A stretch of DNA of 11,561 nt from G020354085 sp964629975 (GCA_964629975.1 CAZVUN010000098.1:1-11561), one strand, 5' to 3'; counted from the stretch's first letter, positions 1 to 7,623 are shown. Numbers and translations: made by a program. Notes: generated by a model not told the origin, from the sequence alone.

Positions 1-722
1 GGGTGAGCGCGCGCGTGCTGGCGCGCCCGGACGAATTCTACGAGCTTGAGTTCGAAACCTCGGAGCCCGCGCTCACGGTCCTCGAGCGCATCGGACATGT
101 GCCATTGCCGCCGTACATCGCGCGCGAGGATGCGGTCGGTGACCGCGAGCGCTACCAGACGGTGTTTGCGCGCACGCCGGGCGCGGTCGCGGCGCCGACC
201 GCGGGCCTGCATTTCGACGCTGCCCTGTTCGCGCGCCTGCAGGCGCTCGGCGTCGAGCGCGCGTTCGTCACGCTGCACGTCGGGGCCGGGACCTTTCAGC
301 CGGTGCGCGTGGAGGATGTCACCCAGCACCGCATGCACAGCGAGTACCTGCGCGTAAGCGCCGCTGCCGCTGCGCAGGTCAACCGCGCGCTCGCCGCGGG
401 GCGGCGCGTCGTGGCAGTCGGCACCACGGTCGTGCGCGCGCTCGAGACCGCCGCCGCGCAGGCCGGCGCCGCGGGGGGCAGACCGGCACCGGCGGCCATC
501 GGGCCGTACGAGGGCGAGACCGACATCTTCATCTCGCCCGGATACCGGTTTCGCGTGGTTGGCGCGCTCATCACGAATTTTCACCTGCCGGAGTCGACGT
601 TGCTGATGCTGGTGTGCGCCTTCGGCGGCACCGACAACGTGCTGCGCGCCTATCGCCATGCGGTCGCGGCGCGCTACCGGTTCTACAGTTACGGTGACGC
701 GATGTTCGTCACCCGGCCGTGA
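1..722 (+). CDS. queA: S-adenosylmethionine:tRNA ribosyltransferase-isomerase QueA (5' end missing)
   Basis: QueA transfers and isomerises the ribosyl group of S-adenosylmethionine onto 7-aminomethyl-7-deazaguanine in tRNA, giving epoxyqueuosine; it is cytoplasmic and acts after Tgt. The window opens inside the gene. About 239 codons remain, against about 356 residues in E. coli QueA, so roughly the first 115-120 residues lie upstream; the GTG at position 3 is internal, not a start. Family motifs seen are PTAGLHF, HVGAGTFQPVR, GTTVVRALE, TDIFISPGYRF, NFHLPESTLLMLV and a C-terminal YSYGDAMF. The stop is TGA at 720-722. It is followed 51 bp later by tgt, the usual gammaproteobacterial pairing, probably co-transcribed. 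Nothing suggests that the gene is broken; the truncation comes only from the window edge. Identification is very secure. Confidence 0.97.
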   Translation, partial: VSARVLARPDEFYELEFETSEPALTVLERIGHVPLPPYIAREDAVGDRERYQTVFARTPGAVAAPTAGLHFDAALFARLQALGVERAFVTLHVGAGTFQPVRVEDVTQHRMHSEYLRVSAAAAAQVNRALAAGRRVVAVGTTVVRALETAAAQAGAAGGRPAPAAIGPYEGETDIFISPGYRFRVVGALITNFHLPESTLLMLVCAFGGTDNVLRAYRHAVAARYRFYSYGDAMFVTRP

Positions 723-736
723 GGCGCGGGTCGGCC

Positions 737-778
737 GCTTGAAACTGCAAGCCTGACGCTCGAAACTGCGCGCATGCG
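737..778. repeat. imperfect 21-bp tandem direct repeat in the queA-tgt spacer
   Basis: Positions 737-757 and 758-778 align with 15 of 21 bases identical. The best-kept core is GCTYGAAACTGC at 737-748 and 758-769, with one mismatch. The second copy runs into the first codons of tgt (ATG at 774). The first copy also holds a 5-bp inverted repeat, GCTTG (737-741) and CAAGC (748-752), around a 6-base loop. The 21-bp period is about two helical turns. It could be a small duplication, or tandem binding sites; no known operator was recognised. The spacer has no good ribosome-binding site for tgt. Confidence 0.45.
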
Positions 779-1907
779 ATTCGAGTTGCTCGCAAGCGAT
801 GGCGCGGCCCGGCGCGGACGGCTCGCGTTCGCGCGCGGCACGGTCGAGACCCCGGCCTTCATGCCGGTCGGCACCTACGGCACGGTCAAGGCCATGACGC
901 CGGAGGAGCTGCGCACGATCGGCGCCGAGATCATCCTCGGCAACACCTTTCATCTCATGCTGCGCCCGGGTGTGGAGGTGATCCGCGCGCACGGCGGGCT
1001 GCACCGCTTCATGCACTGGGACGGGCCGATCCTCACCGACTCGGGCGGCTTTCAGGTGTGGAGCCTGGGCAAGCTGCGCAAGATCAGCGAGCAGGGCGTG
1101 CAGTTTCAGTCGCCAATCGACGGGGCGCGCATTTTCCTGGGGCCGGAGGAGTCGATGGCCGTGCAGCGCGCGCTCGATGCCGACATTGTCATGGTGTTCG
1201 ATGAGTGCACACCGTACCCGGCGAGCGAGGAGCAGGCACGCGCCTCCATGGAGCTCAGCCTGCGCTGGGCGGAGCGCTCCAAGCGCGCGCATGCCGACAA
1301 CCCGGCCGCGCTGTTCGGTATCGTGCAGGGCGGCATGTACGAACAGCTGCGCGATGCGTCGCTCGCCGGGCTCACACGGATCGGCTTCGATGGCTACGCC
1401 ATCGGCGGCCTGTCGGTGGGCGAGAGCACGGCGGAGATGCGGCGCCTGCTCGGGCACGTCGCGCCGCGCCTGCCGGCCGACCGGCCGCGTTACCTGATGG
1501 GGGTGGGCACCCCGGAGGACCTGGTCGAGGGGGTGCGGCGCGGCATCGACATGTTCGACTGCGTGCTGCCCACGCGCAACGCGCGCAATGGCTGGCTGTT
1601 CACGCACGCCGGCACGGTCAAGATCCGCAACCGCCGCTATGCCACCGATACCGGACCCATCGACCCGTACTGCGACTGCTATGCCTGCCGCCACTACAGC
1701 CGCGCCTACCTGCGGCATCTGCACCAGGCCAACGAGATCCTCGGCGCGCGCCTGGCCACGACCCACAACCTGGCGTACTACCAGGGGCTGATGCGCGGGT
1801 TGCGGCGGGCGATCGCGGAAAAAAGGCTGGATGAATTCGTCGAGAAGTTTTATCGTATGCGCCGCCCGGAAGGGGGCGGGACCGCCACGACCCCCGAAGA
1901 CGAATAA
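774..1907 (+). CDS. tgt: queuine/preQ1 tRNA-guanine transglycosylase
   Basis: Tgt exchanges guanine at position 34 of GUN-anticodon tRNAs (Asp, Asn, His, Tyr) for preQ1, the base-exchange step of queuosine synthesis, in the cytoplasm. The product is 377 residues, against about 375 in E. coli, so full length. Seen in order: TDSGGFQVWSL with the conserved Asp at residue 89; FDECTPYP near 142-149; IVQGG at 183-187; the GGLSVGE loop at 211-217; FDCVLPTRNARNG with the expected nucleophile Asp262; and a zinc site formed by Cys300, Cys302, Cys305 and His331. The ATG at 774 gives the standard N-terminus, although no clear Shine-Dalgarno sequence precedes it, so it may rely on coupling to queA upstream. 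yajC follows 33 bp later in the same direction. All catalytic and metal residues are present. Confidence 0.98.
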   Translation: MRFELLASDGAARRGRLAFARGTVETPAFMPVGTYGTVKAMTPEELRTIGAEIILGNTFHLMLRPGVEVIRAHGGLHRFMHWDGPILTDSGGFQVWSLGKLRKISEQGVQFQSPIDGARIFLGPEESMAVQRALDADIVMVFDECTPYPASEEQARASMELSLRWAERSKRAHADNPAALFGIVQGGMYEQLRDASLAGLTRIGFDGYAIGGLSVGESTAEMRRLLGHVAPRLPADRPRYLMGVGTPEDLVEGVRRGIDMFDCVLPTRNARNGWLFTHAGTVKIRNRRYATDTGPIDPYCDCYACRHYSRAYLRHLHQANEILGARLATTHNLAYYQGLMRGLRRAIAEKRLDEFVEKFYRMRRPEGGGTATTPEDE

Positions 1908-1940
1908 CCACCCGCGCCAGCTGCGCCAACGGAAGACACC

Positions 1941-2279
1941 ATGAATCTCCTGATCGCCGACGCCCTCGCCGACGCCACCGCCCCGGCCGCCCAGCAACAG
2001 GGTGGCTATGTCACCCTGCTCATGATGGTGCTGATGTTCGTGGCGTTCTACTTTCTGCTGATCCGTCCGCAGCAGAAGCGCGCCAAGGAACACAGGGCCA
2101 TGATCTCCGCGCTCGGCAAGGGTGACGAGATCGTGTCCGCCGGCGGCCTCATGGGGCGCGTGACGGACCTGTCCGAGAACTACGTGACCGTCGAGATCGC
2201 CGAGGGCGTGCAGGTGAAGATACAGCGCCACGCCATCCAGGCGGTGCTGCCGAAAGGCACGCTCAAGTCGGCGAACTGA
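1941..2279 (+). CDS. yajC: Sec translocon accessory subunit YajC
   Basis: YajC is a small inner-membrane protein that associates with SecDF and the SecYEG channel. The product is 112 residues (E. coli about 110). It has a short N-terminal segment rich in Ala and Gln, a single membrane helix at about residues 24-41, and the family signature FYFLLIRPQQKRAKEH right after the helix, followed by a cytoplasmic domain with GDEIVSAGGLMGRV at 61-73. The ATG at 1941 is preceded by GGAAG at 1931-1935, five bases upstream, a reasonable ribosome-binding site. It sits between tgt and secD as in most gammaproteobacteria and is probably part of one transcript with them. Confidence 0.97.
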   Translation: MNLLIADALADATAPAAQQQGGYVTLLMMVLMFVAFYFLLIRPQQKRAKEHRAMISALGKGDEIVSAGGLMGRVTDLSENYVTVEIAEGVQVKIQRHAIQAVLPKGTLKSAN

Positions 2280-2317
2280 CCGGCCCCGCGCCGGCCCGCT
2301 TGCCCGTGACTGCGGGC
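2280..2317 (+). other. two small GC-rich inverted repeats in the yajC-secD spacer
   Basis: Directly after the yajC stop, CCGGC (2280-2284) can pair with GCCGG (2290-2294) across a 5-base loop. GCCCG (2302-2306) can pair with CGGGC (2313-2317) across a 6-base loop. Neither is followed by a T tract, so they do not look like intrinsic terminators. In a 69-bp spacer inside an otherwise continuous transport operon they might mark RNA processing or simply reflect high GC content. The reading is by eye and of low confidence. Confidence 0.3.
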
Positions 2318-2348
2318 GCGGTCCGCCAATGATGCCGTCGCAAGCGCG

Positions 2349-4229
2349 ATGAACAAGTACCCGCTGTGGAAATACCTGCTGATCGCTCTGGTGCTGGCGA
2401 TCGGCGCGCTGTACGCCGCCCCCAACCTGTTTGGCGAGTACCCGGCCATCCAGGTGTCGGCGACGCGCACCACGACCGTCGATGCCGCGCTGCTGGCGCG
2501 CGTTGAGGGCATCCTCAAGCAGGCCAATCTCCCTTACAGCGGCACGCAGCTCGACGCCACCGGCGCCAAACTGCGGTTCGCCAATACCGAGACGCAGATC
2601 CGCGCGCGTGATCTGGTGCAGCAGGAGCTCGGCGACGGCTACACCGTGGCGCTCAACCTGCTGCCGGCCACGCCGGCGTGGCTGCGCGCCATCGGCGCGC
2701 GCCCCATGTACCTCGGCCTCGACCTGCGCGGCGGCGTGCATTTTCTCATGCAGGTCGACATGCGCTCGTTCCTGAAGAAGCTCGAGGACAGCTACGCCGA
2801 CGACATGCGCCGGCTGCTGCGCGAGAACAAGGTGCGCTACCTGGCGGTGACGCGCACCGACGGCGGCCTGGAGGTCCGGTTCCGCGAGGCGGCCGAGCGC
2901 GACAAGGCGCGCGAGGTCCTGAGGAAGGAGCTGCGCGACCTGCTGTACACCGAGTCGGAGCGTGCCGGCGAGTTCATCATCGGGGCGCGCCTGGGCGAGT
3001 CGGCCCTCCTCGCCAAGCGCCGCGGCGCGCTCGAGCAGAACATGACCTCGCTGTCCAACCGCGTCAACGAGCTCGGCGTGGCCGAACCGATCATCCAGCA
3101 GCAGGGCGACGATCGCATCGTCGTGCAGTTGCCGGGCGTGCAGGACACCGCCAAGGCCAAGGAGATCCTCGGGCGCACCGCCACGCTCGAGATCATGCTG
3201 GTCGACGAGGAGCACGATGTGCTTGCCGCGCTCGCCAAGGGCGCACCGCCCGGTTCGAAGCTCTTCAAGATGCGCGACGGGCGCCCCATCCTGCTCAAGA
3301 ACCGGGTGATCTACTCGGGCGACAATATCGTCGATGCCGCCCCCGGCTTCGACAGCCAGACGGGCCGTTCGATCGTGTCGATCACGCTCGACGCCAAGGG
3401 CGCGGCCATCAACCAGCGCGTGACCGGCGAGAACGTCGGCAAGCGCATGGCGGTGGTGTACATCGAGATCAAGTCCGAGCCGCGCCTGGATGAATCCGGG
3501 CGGCCGATGCGCAACGAGCGCGGCGAGCCACTGCGCGTGAGCCGGCGGGTCGAGGAGGTGATCACCGCGCCGGTGATCCGCTCGCAACTTGGCAAGAAAT
3601 TCCAGATCGAGGGGCTCGAGAGCGCGCGGGAGGCCGACGAGCTTGCCTTGCTGCTGCGCGCCGGCTCGTTCGCCGCGCCGGTCGAGATCATCGAGGAGCG
3701 GACCGTCGGTCCCTCGCTCGGCCAGGAGAACATCGAGCAGGGCTGGCGCGCCGTGCTGACCGGATTGGTGGTCGTGATGGTCTTCATGGTGGTGTACTAC
3801 AAGGCCTTCGGCCTGATCGCCGATGTGGCGCTGCTCATGAACCTGGTGCTGCTGGTGGCGGCGCTGTCGCTGTTCCAGGCGACCCTGACCCTGCCCGGTA
3901 TCGCCGGCATCCTGCTGACGCTCGGCATGGCGGTCGATGCCAACGTGCTGATCAACGAGCGCATTCGCGAGGAGCTGCGCAACGGCAATACGCCGCAGGC
4001 GAGCATCCATGCCGGCTATGAAAAGGCCTTCGCCACCATCGCGGATGCCAACATCACCACGCTGATCGCCGCCTTGATGCTGTTCAATTTCGGTAGTGGC
4101 CCGATCAAGGGCTTTGCCATCACGCTCAGCATCGGCATCCTCACCACCTTGTTCACCGCGGTGATGGGGGCGCGTGCCATTACCAACCTTGCCTACGGCG
4201 GGCGCAAGCTCGACAAGGTTTCGGTGTAG
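2349..4229 (+). CDS. secD: protein translocase subunit SecD
   Basis: SecD, with SecF, uses the proton-motive force to help pull proteins through SecYEG on the periplasmic side; it is an RND-related inner-membrane protein. The product is 626 residues (E. coli 615). The N-terminus MNKYPLWKYLLI closely resembles other gammaproteobacterial SecD proteins, followed by a first membrane helix to about residue 24 and the PNLFGE motif. The large periplasmic region begins with the conserved YLGLDLRGGVHFLMQVD at about 121-137. The C-terminal membrane block starts near 467 and contains TLGMAVDANVLINERIREE, with the conserved Asp of the proton path at about residue 530. The ATG at 2349 is fixed by that N-terminus; nearby upstream ATGs are out of frame and the ribosome-binding site is weak. 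secF follows after 9 bp. Confidence 0.98.
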   Translation: MNKYPLWKYLLIALVLAIGALYAAPNLFGEYPAIQVSATRTTTVDAALLARVEGILKQANLPYSGTQLDATGAKLRFANTETQIRARDLVQQELGDGYTVALNLLPATPAWLRAIGARPMYLGLDLRGGVHFLMQVDMRSFLKKLEDSYADDMRRLLRENKVRYLAVTRTDGGLEVRFREAAERDKAREVLRKELRDLLYTESERAGEFIIGARLGESALLAKRRGALEQNMTSLSNRVNELGVAEPIIQQQGDDRIVVQLPGVQDTAKAKEILGRTATLEIMLVDEEHDVLAALAKGAPPGSKLFKMRDGRPILLKNRVIYSGDNIVDAAPGFDSQTGRSIVSITLDAKGAAINQRVTGENVGKRMAVVYIEIKSEPRLDESGRPMRNERGEPLRVSRRVEEVITAPVIRSQLGKKFQIEGLESAREADELALLLRAGSFAAPVEIIEERTVGPSLGQENIEQGWRAVLTGLVVVMVFMVVYYKAFGLIADVALLMNLVLLVAALSLFQATLTLPGIAGILLTLGMAVDANVLINERIREELRNGNTPQASIHAGYEKAFATIADANITTLIAALMLFNFGSGPIKGFAITLSIGILTTLFTAVMGARAITNLAYGGRKLDKVSV

Positions 4230-4238
4230 GGACAGGTC

Positions 4239-5246
4239 ATGGAAGTCTTCAAGCGCATCACCCGGTTCGACTTCGTCAGCAAGCGGCACGTGGCGCTCAT
4301 CCTGTCATCGGCGCTCAACGTGGCGACGCTCATCGGGCTGTTCGTCGTGGGGCTCAACTTCAGCCTGGACTTCACCGGCGGCACCCTGGTCGAGGTGTCC
4401 TATGCCGAACCCGCCGACGTCGCGCAGGTGCGCAAGGTGCTGGCCGCCGCCGGCCATGGCGACGCGGTGGTGCAGCGCTTCGGCGGGGCGCGCGAACTCA
4501 TGATCCGCCTGCCGCTCAAGGAAGGGCAGGCGAGTGCCAAGCTGAGCGCCGAGGTCGTGGACACGCTGCGTGCCGCGCTCGGCGAACGCGGTGTCGAGAG
4601 CGAGCCCGGTCAGGCGCAGAAGTGCGTCCGGGGCTCGGAACGCACCCCCATCGCGTGCCAGGTGCAGGTCAAGCGCGTGGAATTCGTCGGACCGCAGGTC
4701 GGGGAGGAGCTCGCCTGGAAGGGCGGGCTGGCCTTGCTGCTGTCGGCCGCCGGCATCCTGATCTACGTGATCTTCCGCTTCGAGTGGCGTTTCGCCGTCG
4801 GCGCGATCGTCGCCACCGCCCACGACGTGTTCCTGGTGTTCGGTTTCTTCATGGTCACGCAGATGGAGTTCTCTCTGTCGGTGCTGGCGGCAATCCTGGC
4901 GGTGCTGGGCTACTCGCTCAACGACACGGTCGTGGTGTTCGACCGCATCCGCGAGAACTTCCGCAAGCTGCGCAAGCACAGCGTGGTCGATGTCCTGAAT
5001 ACCTCGATCAACGAGACGCTGTCGCGCACCATCATCACCAGCGGCACCACGATGCTGACGATGCTGGCGCTGTTCTTCTACGGCGGCGAGACGTTGCGCG
5101 GCTTCTCCGTGGCCATGATCGTCGGCATCATCGTCGGCACGTACTCCTCGATCTTCATTGCCACGCCCGCCACGCTGTTCCTCGGCATCACGCGCGAGGA
5201 CATGCTGCCCGCGAAGAAGGTCACCCCGCAGGACAGCACGCCGTAG
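4239..5246 (+). CDS. secF: protein translocase subunit SecF
   Basis: SecF is the partner of SecD in the accessory Sec complex of the inner membrane. The product is 335 residues (E. coli 323). A first membrane helix lies at about 18-39, followed by LDFTGGTLVEV at 43-53. Then come a periplasmic domain to about 150, the junction motif EFVGPQVGEEL at 148-158, and five C-terminal helices including the conserved GYSLNDTVVVFDRIREN at 224-240. The spacer before ATG 4239 carries GGGACAGG, a usable ribosome-binding site. The periplasmic domain has two cysteines, Cys129 and Cys140, inside a stretch slightly longer than usual; they might form a disulphide. The gene ends 9 bp from the convergent binding-protein gene, so the two transcripts must terminate within or past each other. 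Confidence 0.98.
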   Translation: MEVFKRITRFDFVSKRHVALILSSALNVATLIGLFVVGLNFSLDFTGGTLVEVSYAEPADVAQVRKVLAAAGHGDAVVQRFGGARELMIRLPLKEGQASAKLSAEVVDTLRAALGERGVESEPGQAQKCVRGSERTPIACQVQVKRVEFVGPQVGEELAWKGGLALLLSAAGILIYVIFRFEWRFAVGAIVATAHDVFLVFGFFMVTQMEFSLSVLAAILAVLGYSLNDTVVVFDRIRENFRKLRKHSVVDVLNTSINETLSRTIITSGTTMLTMLALFFYGGETLRGFSVAMIVGIIVGTYSSIFIATPATLFLGITREDMLPAKKVTPQDSTP

Positions 5247-5255
5247 GCGCCGCTG

Positions 5256-6095
5256 TCACTTTTCGAACGGCTTGATCAGCTGGCGCACCACGTCGTATTC
5301 GGCGTCGCTGGTGTCCACGAACCCGTCGTAGGTCTGATCGAGCGCCTTGATCACCGCCAGGTGCGCCGGGTCCTTCGCATCGAGGCGCAGGAGCGCGCGC
5401 TTGATCGCCTGGTAGGTCGCCTCGTCGACGTTGCGGCTCACGACCATGTTGTAGGGCGGCAGCTCGGGCGAGGCGTACAGGATCCGCAGCCCCTTCTGTT
5501 CCCACTGGTAGGCGGTGGTGTCCTTGAGGATGCCGGCATCGAAGTCCCCGCTCGCCACGCCGCGCGCGATATTGTCGTAGTGCCCGATGAACTTGTACGC
5601 GCCAAGCCTCTCGAGTGGCATACCGGCCCCGACCAGCACCGCGCGCTGCAGGATGGCGGCCTTGTCGCCGAACGCGAAGCTCTTGCCGGCCAGGTCGCTA
5701 ACGCTGCGGATCGGGCTGTCGGCGCGCGTCACCAGCATGAGCCGGAAGGAGCTTTCCCCCTTGGTGACCATCTTCGCGACCAGCCGCACGTCGCCGGTCT
5801 TGCGCGCCTTGATGTAGGCCACCGGTGTCAGGTAGGAGATGTCGACGCTGCCGGCGGCGATCTCGGCGGCCGCCGCCGACAGGTCCGGCGACAGGCGCAG
5901 CGTCACCGGGCGCTGTAGCTCCTTGCTCAGGTAGTCAGTGAGCGGTTTGAGACGCTGGTGCATGACGGCCGGCACGTCCATCGCGACCGAGCCGAAGCGC
6001 AGCTCCGCCGGCCGCGGCGCGTTGGCGGCCTGGGCGGTGGGCACGGCCAGCGCGAGCGCCAGCACGACGGTGAGAACGGGGTGAATAGCGGACAC
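5256..6095 (-). CDS. secreted PhnD-type solute-binding protein, partner of the adjacent diguanylate cyclase
   Basis: The product is a 279-residue periplasmic binding protein of the phosphate/phosphite/phosphonate (PhnD-like) family. Seen: a signal peptide at residues 1-23 (hydrophobic VLTVVLALALAV, likely cut after AQA), then ELRFGSVAMD, the first-lobe motif VDISYLTPVAYIKA at 84-97, SVSDLAGKSFAFGDKAA at 131-147, a GHYDNIARGVASGDFDAG segment at 171-188, and a terminal lobe typical of the fold. The GTG start at 6095 is well supported by AGGAG about nine bases upstream, which directly follows the stop of the cyclase gene. No transporter permease or ATPase gene is adjacent. Inference: it is a sensor subunit that presents ligand occupancy to the cyclase rather than an uptake component. 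The Ser/Thr cluster that contacts the phosphonate in classical PhnD is not obvious, so the ligand is unknown. The alternative is an orphan uptake receptor for a transporter encoded elsewhere. Confidence 0.88.
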   Translation of the reverse strand: MSAIHPVLTVVLALALAVPTAQAANAPRPAELRFGSVAMDVPAVMHQRLKPLTDYLSKELQRPVTLRLSPDLSAAAAEIAAGSVDISYLTPVAYIKARKTGDVRLVAKMVTKGESSFRLMLVTRADSPIRSVSDLAGKSFAFGDKAAILQRAVLVGAGMPLERLGAYKFIGHYDNIARGVASGDFDAGILKDTTAYQWEQKGLRILYASPELPPYNMVVSRNVDEATYQAIKRALLRLDAKDPAHLAVIKALDQTYDGFVDTSDAEYDVVRQLIKPFEK

Positions 6096-6096
6096 G

Positions 6097-6111
6097 GCGA
6101 ATCTCCTGTCA
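6097..6111 (-). promoter_or_regulatory. ribosome-binding site coupling the binding-protein gene to the cyclase gene
   Basis: On the - strand the cyclase stop TGA (6111-6109) is followed immediately by CAGGAG and then, after eight further bases, by the GTG at 6095. The strong AGGAG selects the GTG start and puts the second gene under likely translational coupling to the first. Confidence 0.75.
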
Positions 6112-7440
6112 GTGGGGTTTGCGTTGCGCGGGGCTCAGGGCCGAATAATGGGTCACGCAGTTGCGGCCGGCGTGTTTGCTCTGGTAGAGCGCGATGTCGG
6201 CGCACTTGAAGAACGCCTCGGCGCTGCCGATCGCCTCATCGCAGGGGATGGTGGCTACGCCGATGCTCAGGGTCACACCGATCTCCAGTTCCCCGATCTG
6301 CTGCTTGCGTGCGGCGAGCTTCTCGCGCAGATTCTCGGCGATCGCCCGCGCGCTGTCGATCGGGGCGCGCCGGCACAGGATGAAGAACTCGTCGCCGCCG
6401 AAGCGGCAGGCGACGTCGGTCTTGCGGATGCGTGACTGGATGGCGAGCGCCACCCGGCCGAGGATGGCGTCACCGGCATCGTGCCCGAAGCGGTCGTTGA
6501 TGTCCTTGAAGTGGTCGATGTCGAGCAGGATGATGCTGTTGGTGTCGCCGTTGCGAATCGACAGCTCCACTTCCGTCTGCATCAGCTGCTCGAAGTGCCG
6601 GCGGTTGTACAGGCCGGTGAGCGGGTCGGTGATGGTCAGCCGCTGCAGCTCGTGGTTCATGTGCCGCAGCTCATCGGCCTGTTCGATCAATCGCTGGTTG
6701 GCGCGATGCAGCTCGTCGTTCGTGAGGTCGATCTTGGACTGCAGCCTGGCGTGCGCGTTGTTCAACTGCTCGCGCAGCTGGTTGAACTGGCGCGCGACGT
6801 CGCCAAATTCGTCGTCTGACTGGATCGGGATCGGCGCCACCATGGCGCCATCGGTCGTGACGCTCTGGCCGAGCACGCGCGAGATGGTCGTGATCGGCCG
6901 GATGATGATGTAGGACAGCGCCAGCAGCTCGACCAGCGTGATCGTCAGGATCACGATCAGCTGCCGTTCGATCGAGGCGGTGCGCTGCTTGTCGAGACCC
7001 TGGATGATGCGTTCGGTCGACAGGCCGAGTTGCAGCTTGCCGACCACCTCGTTGTTGAGGCGGATGTCCTCGTGGAAGCTGACGACACCGGGCGTCGCCG
7101 CCGCGTGCTGGCCGATCTCGGCCATGACGTTGCCCTTGGCGCTCACCACCCGGGCGTGCACGATGTCCTCGGTCGTGGCGAGCTGTCCGAGCAGCAACTC
7201 GATCGTGTGGTAGTCGTGGCCAACGACGCTGTAGGCGAGATACTGGGCGAGGAAGTGCGTGATCTCCGAGCCGCGCCGGTTGGTCTCGTTCAGAATCTCG
7301 GTCTGCTGCGCCTTGAGGGTCATCCAGGTGCTGACCGTGAGCGTCACCAGCAGGGTCGTGAGCAGCACGAGCAACACCTTCTGCCGCACACCGAGGCGCA
7401 GCAGGTTGCGAAGCCGCATTGCTTTGAGCCAGTCTGTCAT
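6109..7440 (-). CDS. membrane-bound diguanylate cyclase with periplasmic sensor region, HAMP and GGDEF domain
   Basis: The product is predicted to make cyclic di-GMP from two GTP at the inner membrane. Starting at ATG 7440 it has 443 residues: membrane helix about 21-40, periplasmic region about 41-160 (similar in size to CHASE8-type sensors), second helix 161-181, a HAMP-like linker about 181-235 beginning RPITTISRVL, a heptad-like coiled coil to about 268, then GGDEF domain 270-430. The domain starts TDPLTGLYNRRHF, has LDIDHFKDINDRFGHDAGD at 306-324 and an intact GGDEF at 348-352. RKTD at 339-342 lies exactly five residues before GGDEF, matching the inhibitory I-site RxxD. A longer in-frame opening to 7659 was rejected because its first 73 residues are compositionally biased and unlike the family. 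No clear Shine-Dalgarno precedes 7440; ATG 7419, seven codons in, is an alternative. The next gene is a secreted binding protein 13 bp away. Confidence 0.93.
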   Translation of the reverse strand: MTDWLKAMRLRNLLRLGVRQKVLLVLLTTLLVTLTVSTWMTLKAQQTEILNETNRRGSEITHFLAQYLAYSVVGHDYHTIELLLGQLATTEDIVHARVVSAKGNVMAEIGQHAAATPGVVSFHEDIRLNNEVVGKLQLGLSTERIIQGLDKQRTASIERQLIVILTITLVELLALSYIIIRPITTISRVLGQSVTTDGAMVAPIPIQSDDEFGDVARQFNQLREQLNNAHARLQSKIDLTNDELHRANQRLIEQADELRHMNHELQRLTITDPLTGLYNRRHFEQLMQTEVELSIRNGDTNSIILLDIDHFKDINDRFGHDAGDAILGRVALAIQSRIRKTDVACRFGGDEFFILCRRAPIDSARAIAENLREKLAARKQQIGELEIGVTLSIGVATIPCDEAIGSAEAFFKCADIALYQSKHAGRNCVTHYSALSPAQRKPH

Positions 7441-7623
7441 GAGGCCGTGGTTGCCAGAGCAGCGCCGTGCCGCCCCCGGTGGCGCGGGGCAGGCTGCGCC
7501 CTCGCCGCCCGGCCGGGCCGCCCGCGGCGGTCCGGGGCGCCCTGTACCGTACCGCGCGCGCCACGTCCCGCCGGGGTTGCAGCTACAGGCTATCGGCCGG
7601 GCGGGTCGGCTCCTTGAGCCGCG

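Noticed and set aside
5256..6095. Binding protein as part of a conventional phosphonate uptake operon (phnCDE)
   Set aside because: No ATPase or permease gene lies on either side; the partner is a diguanylate cyclase.
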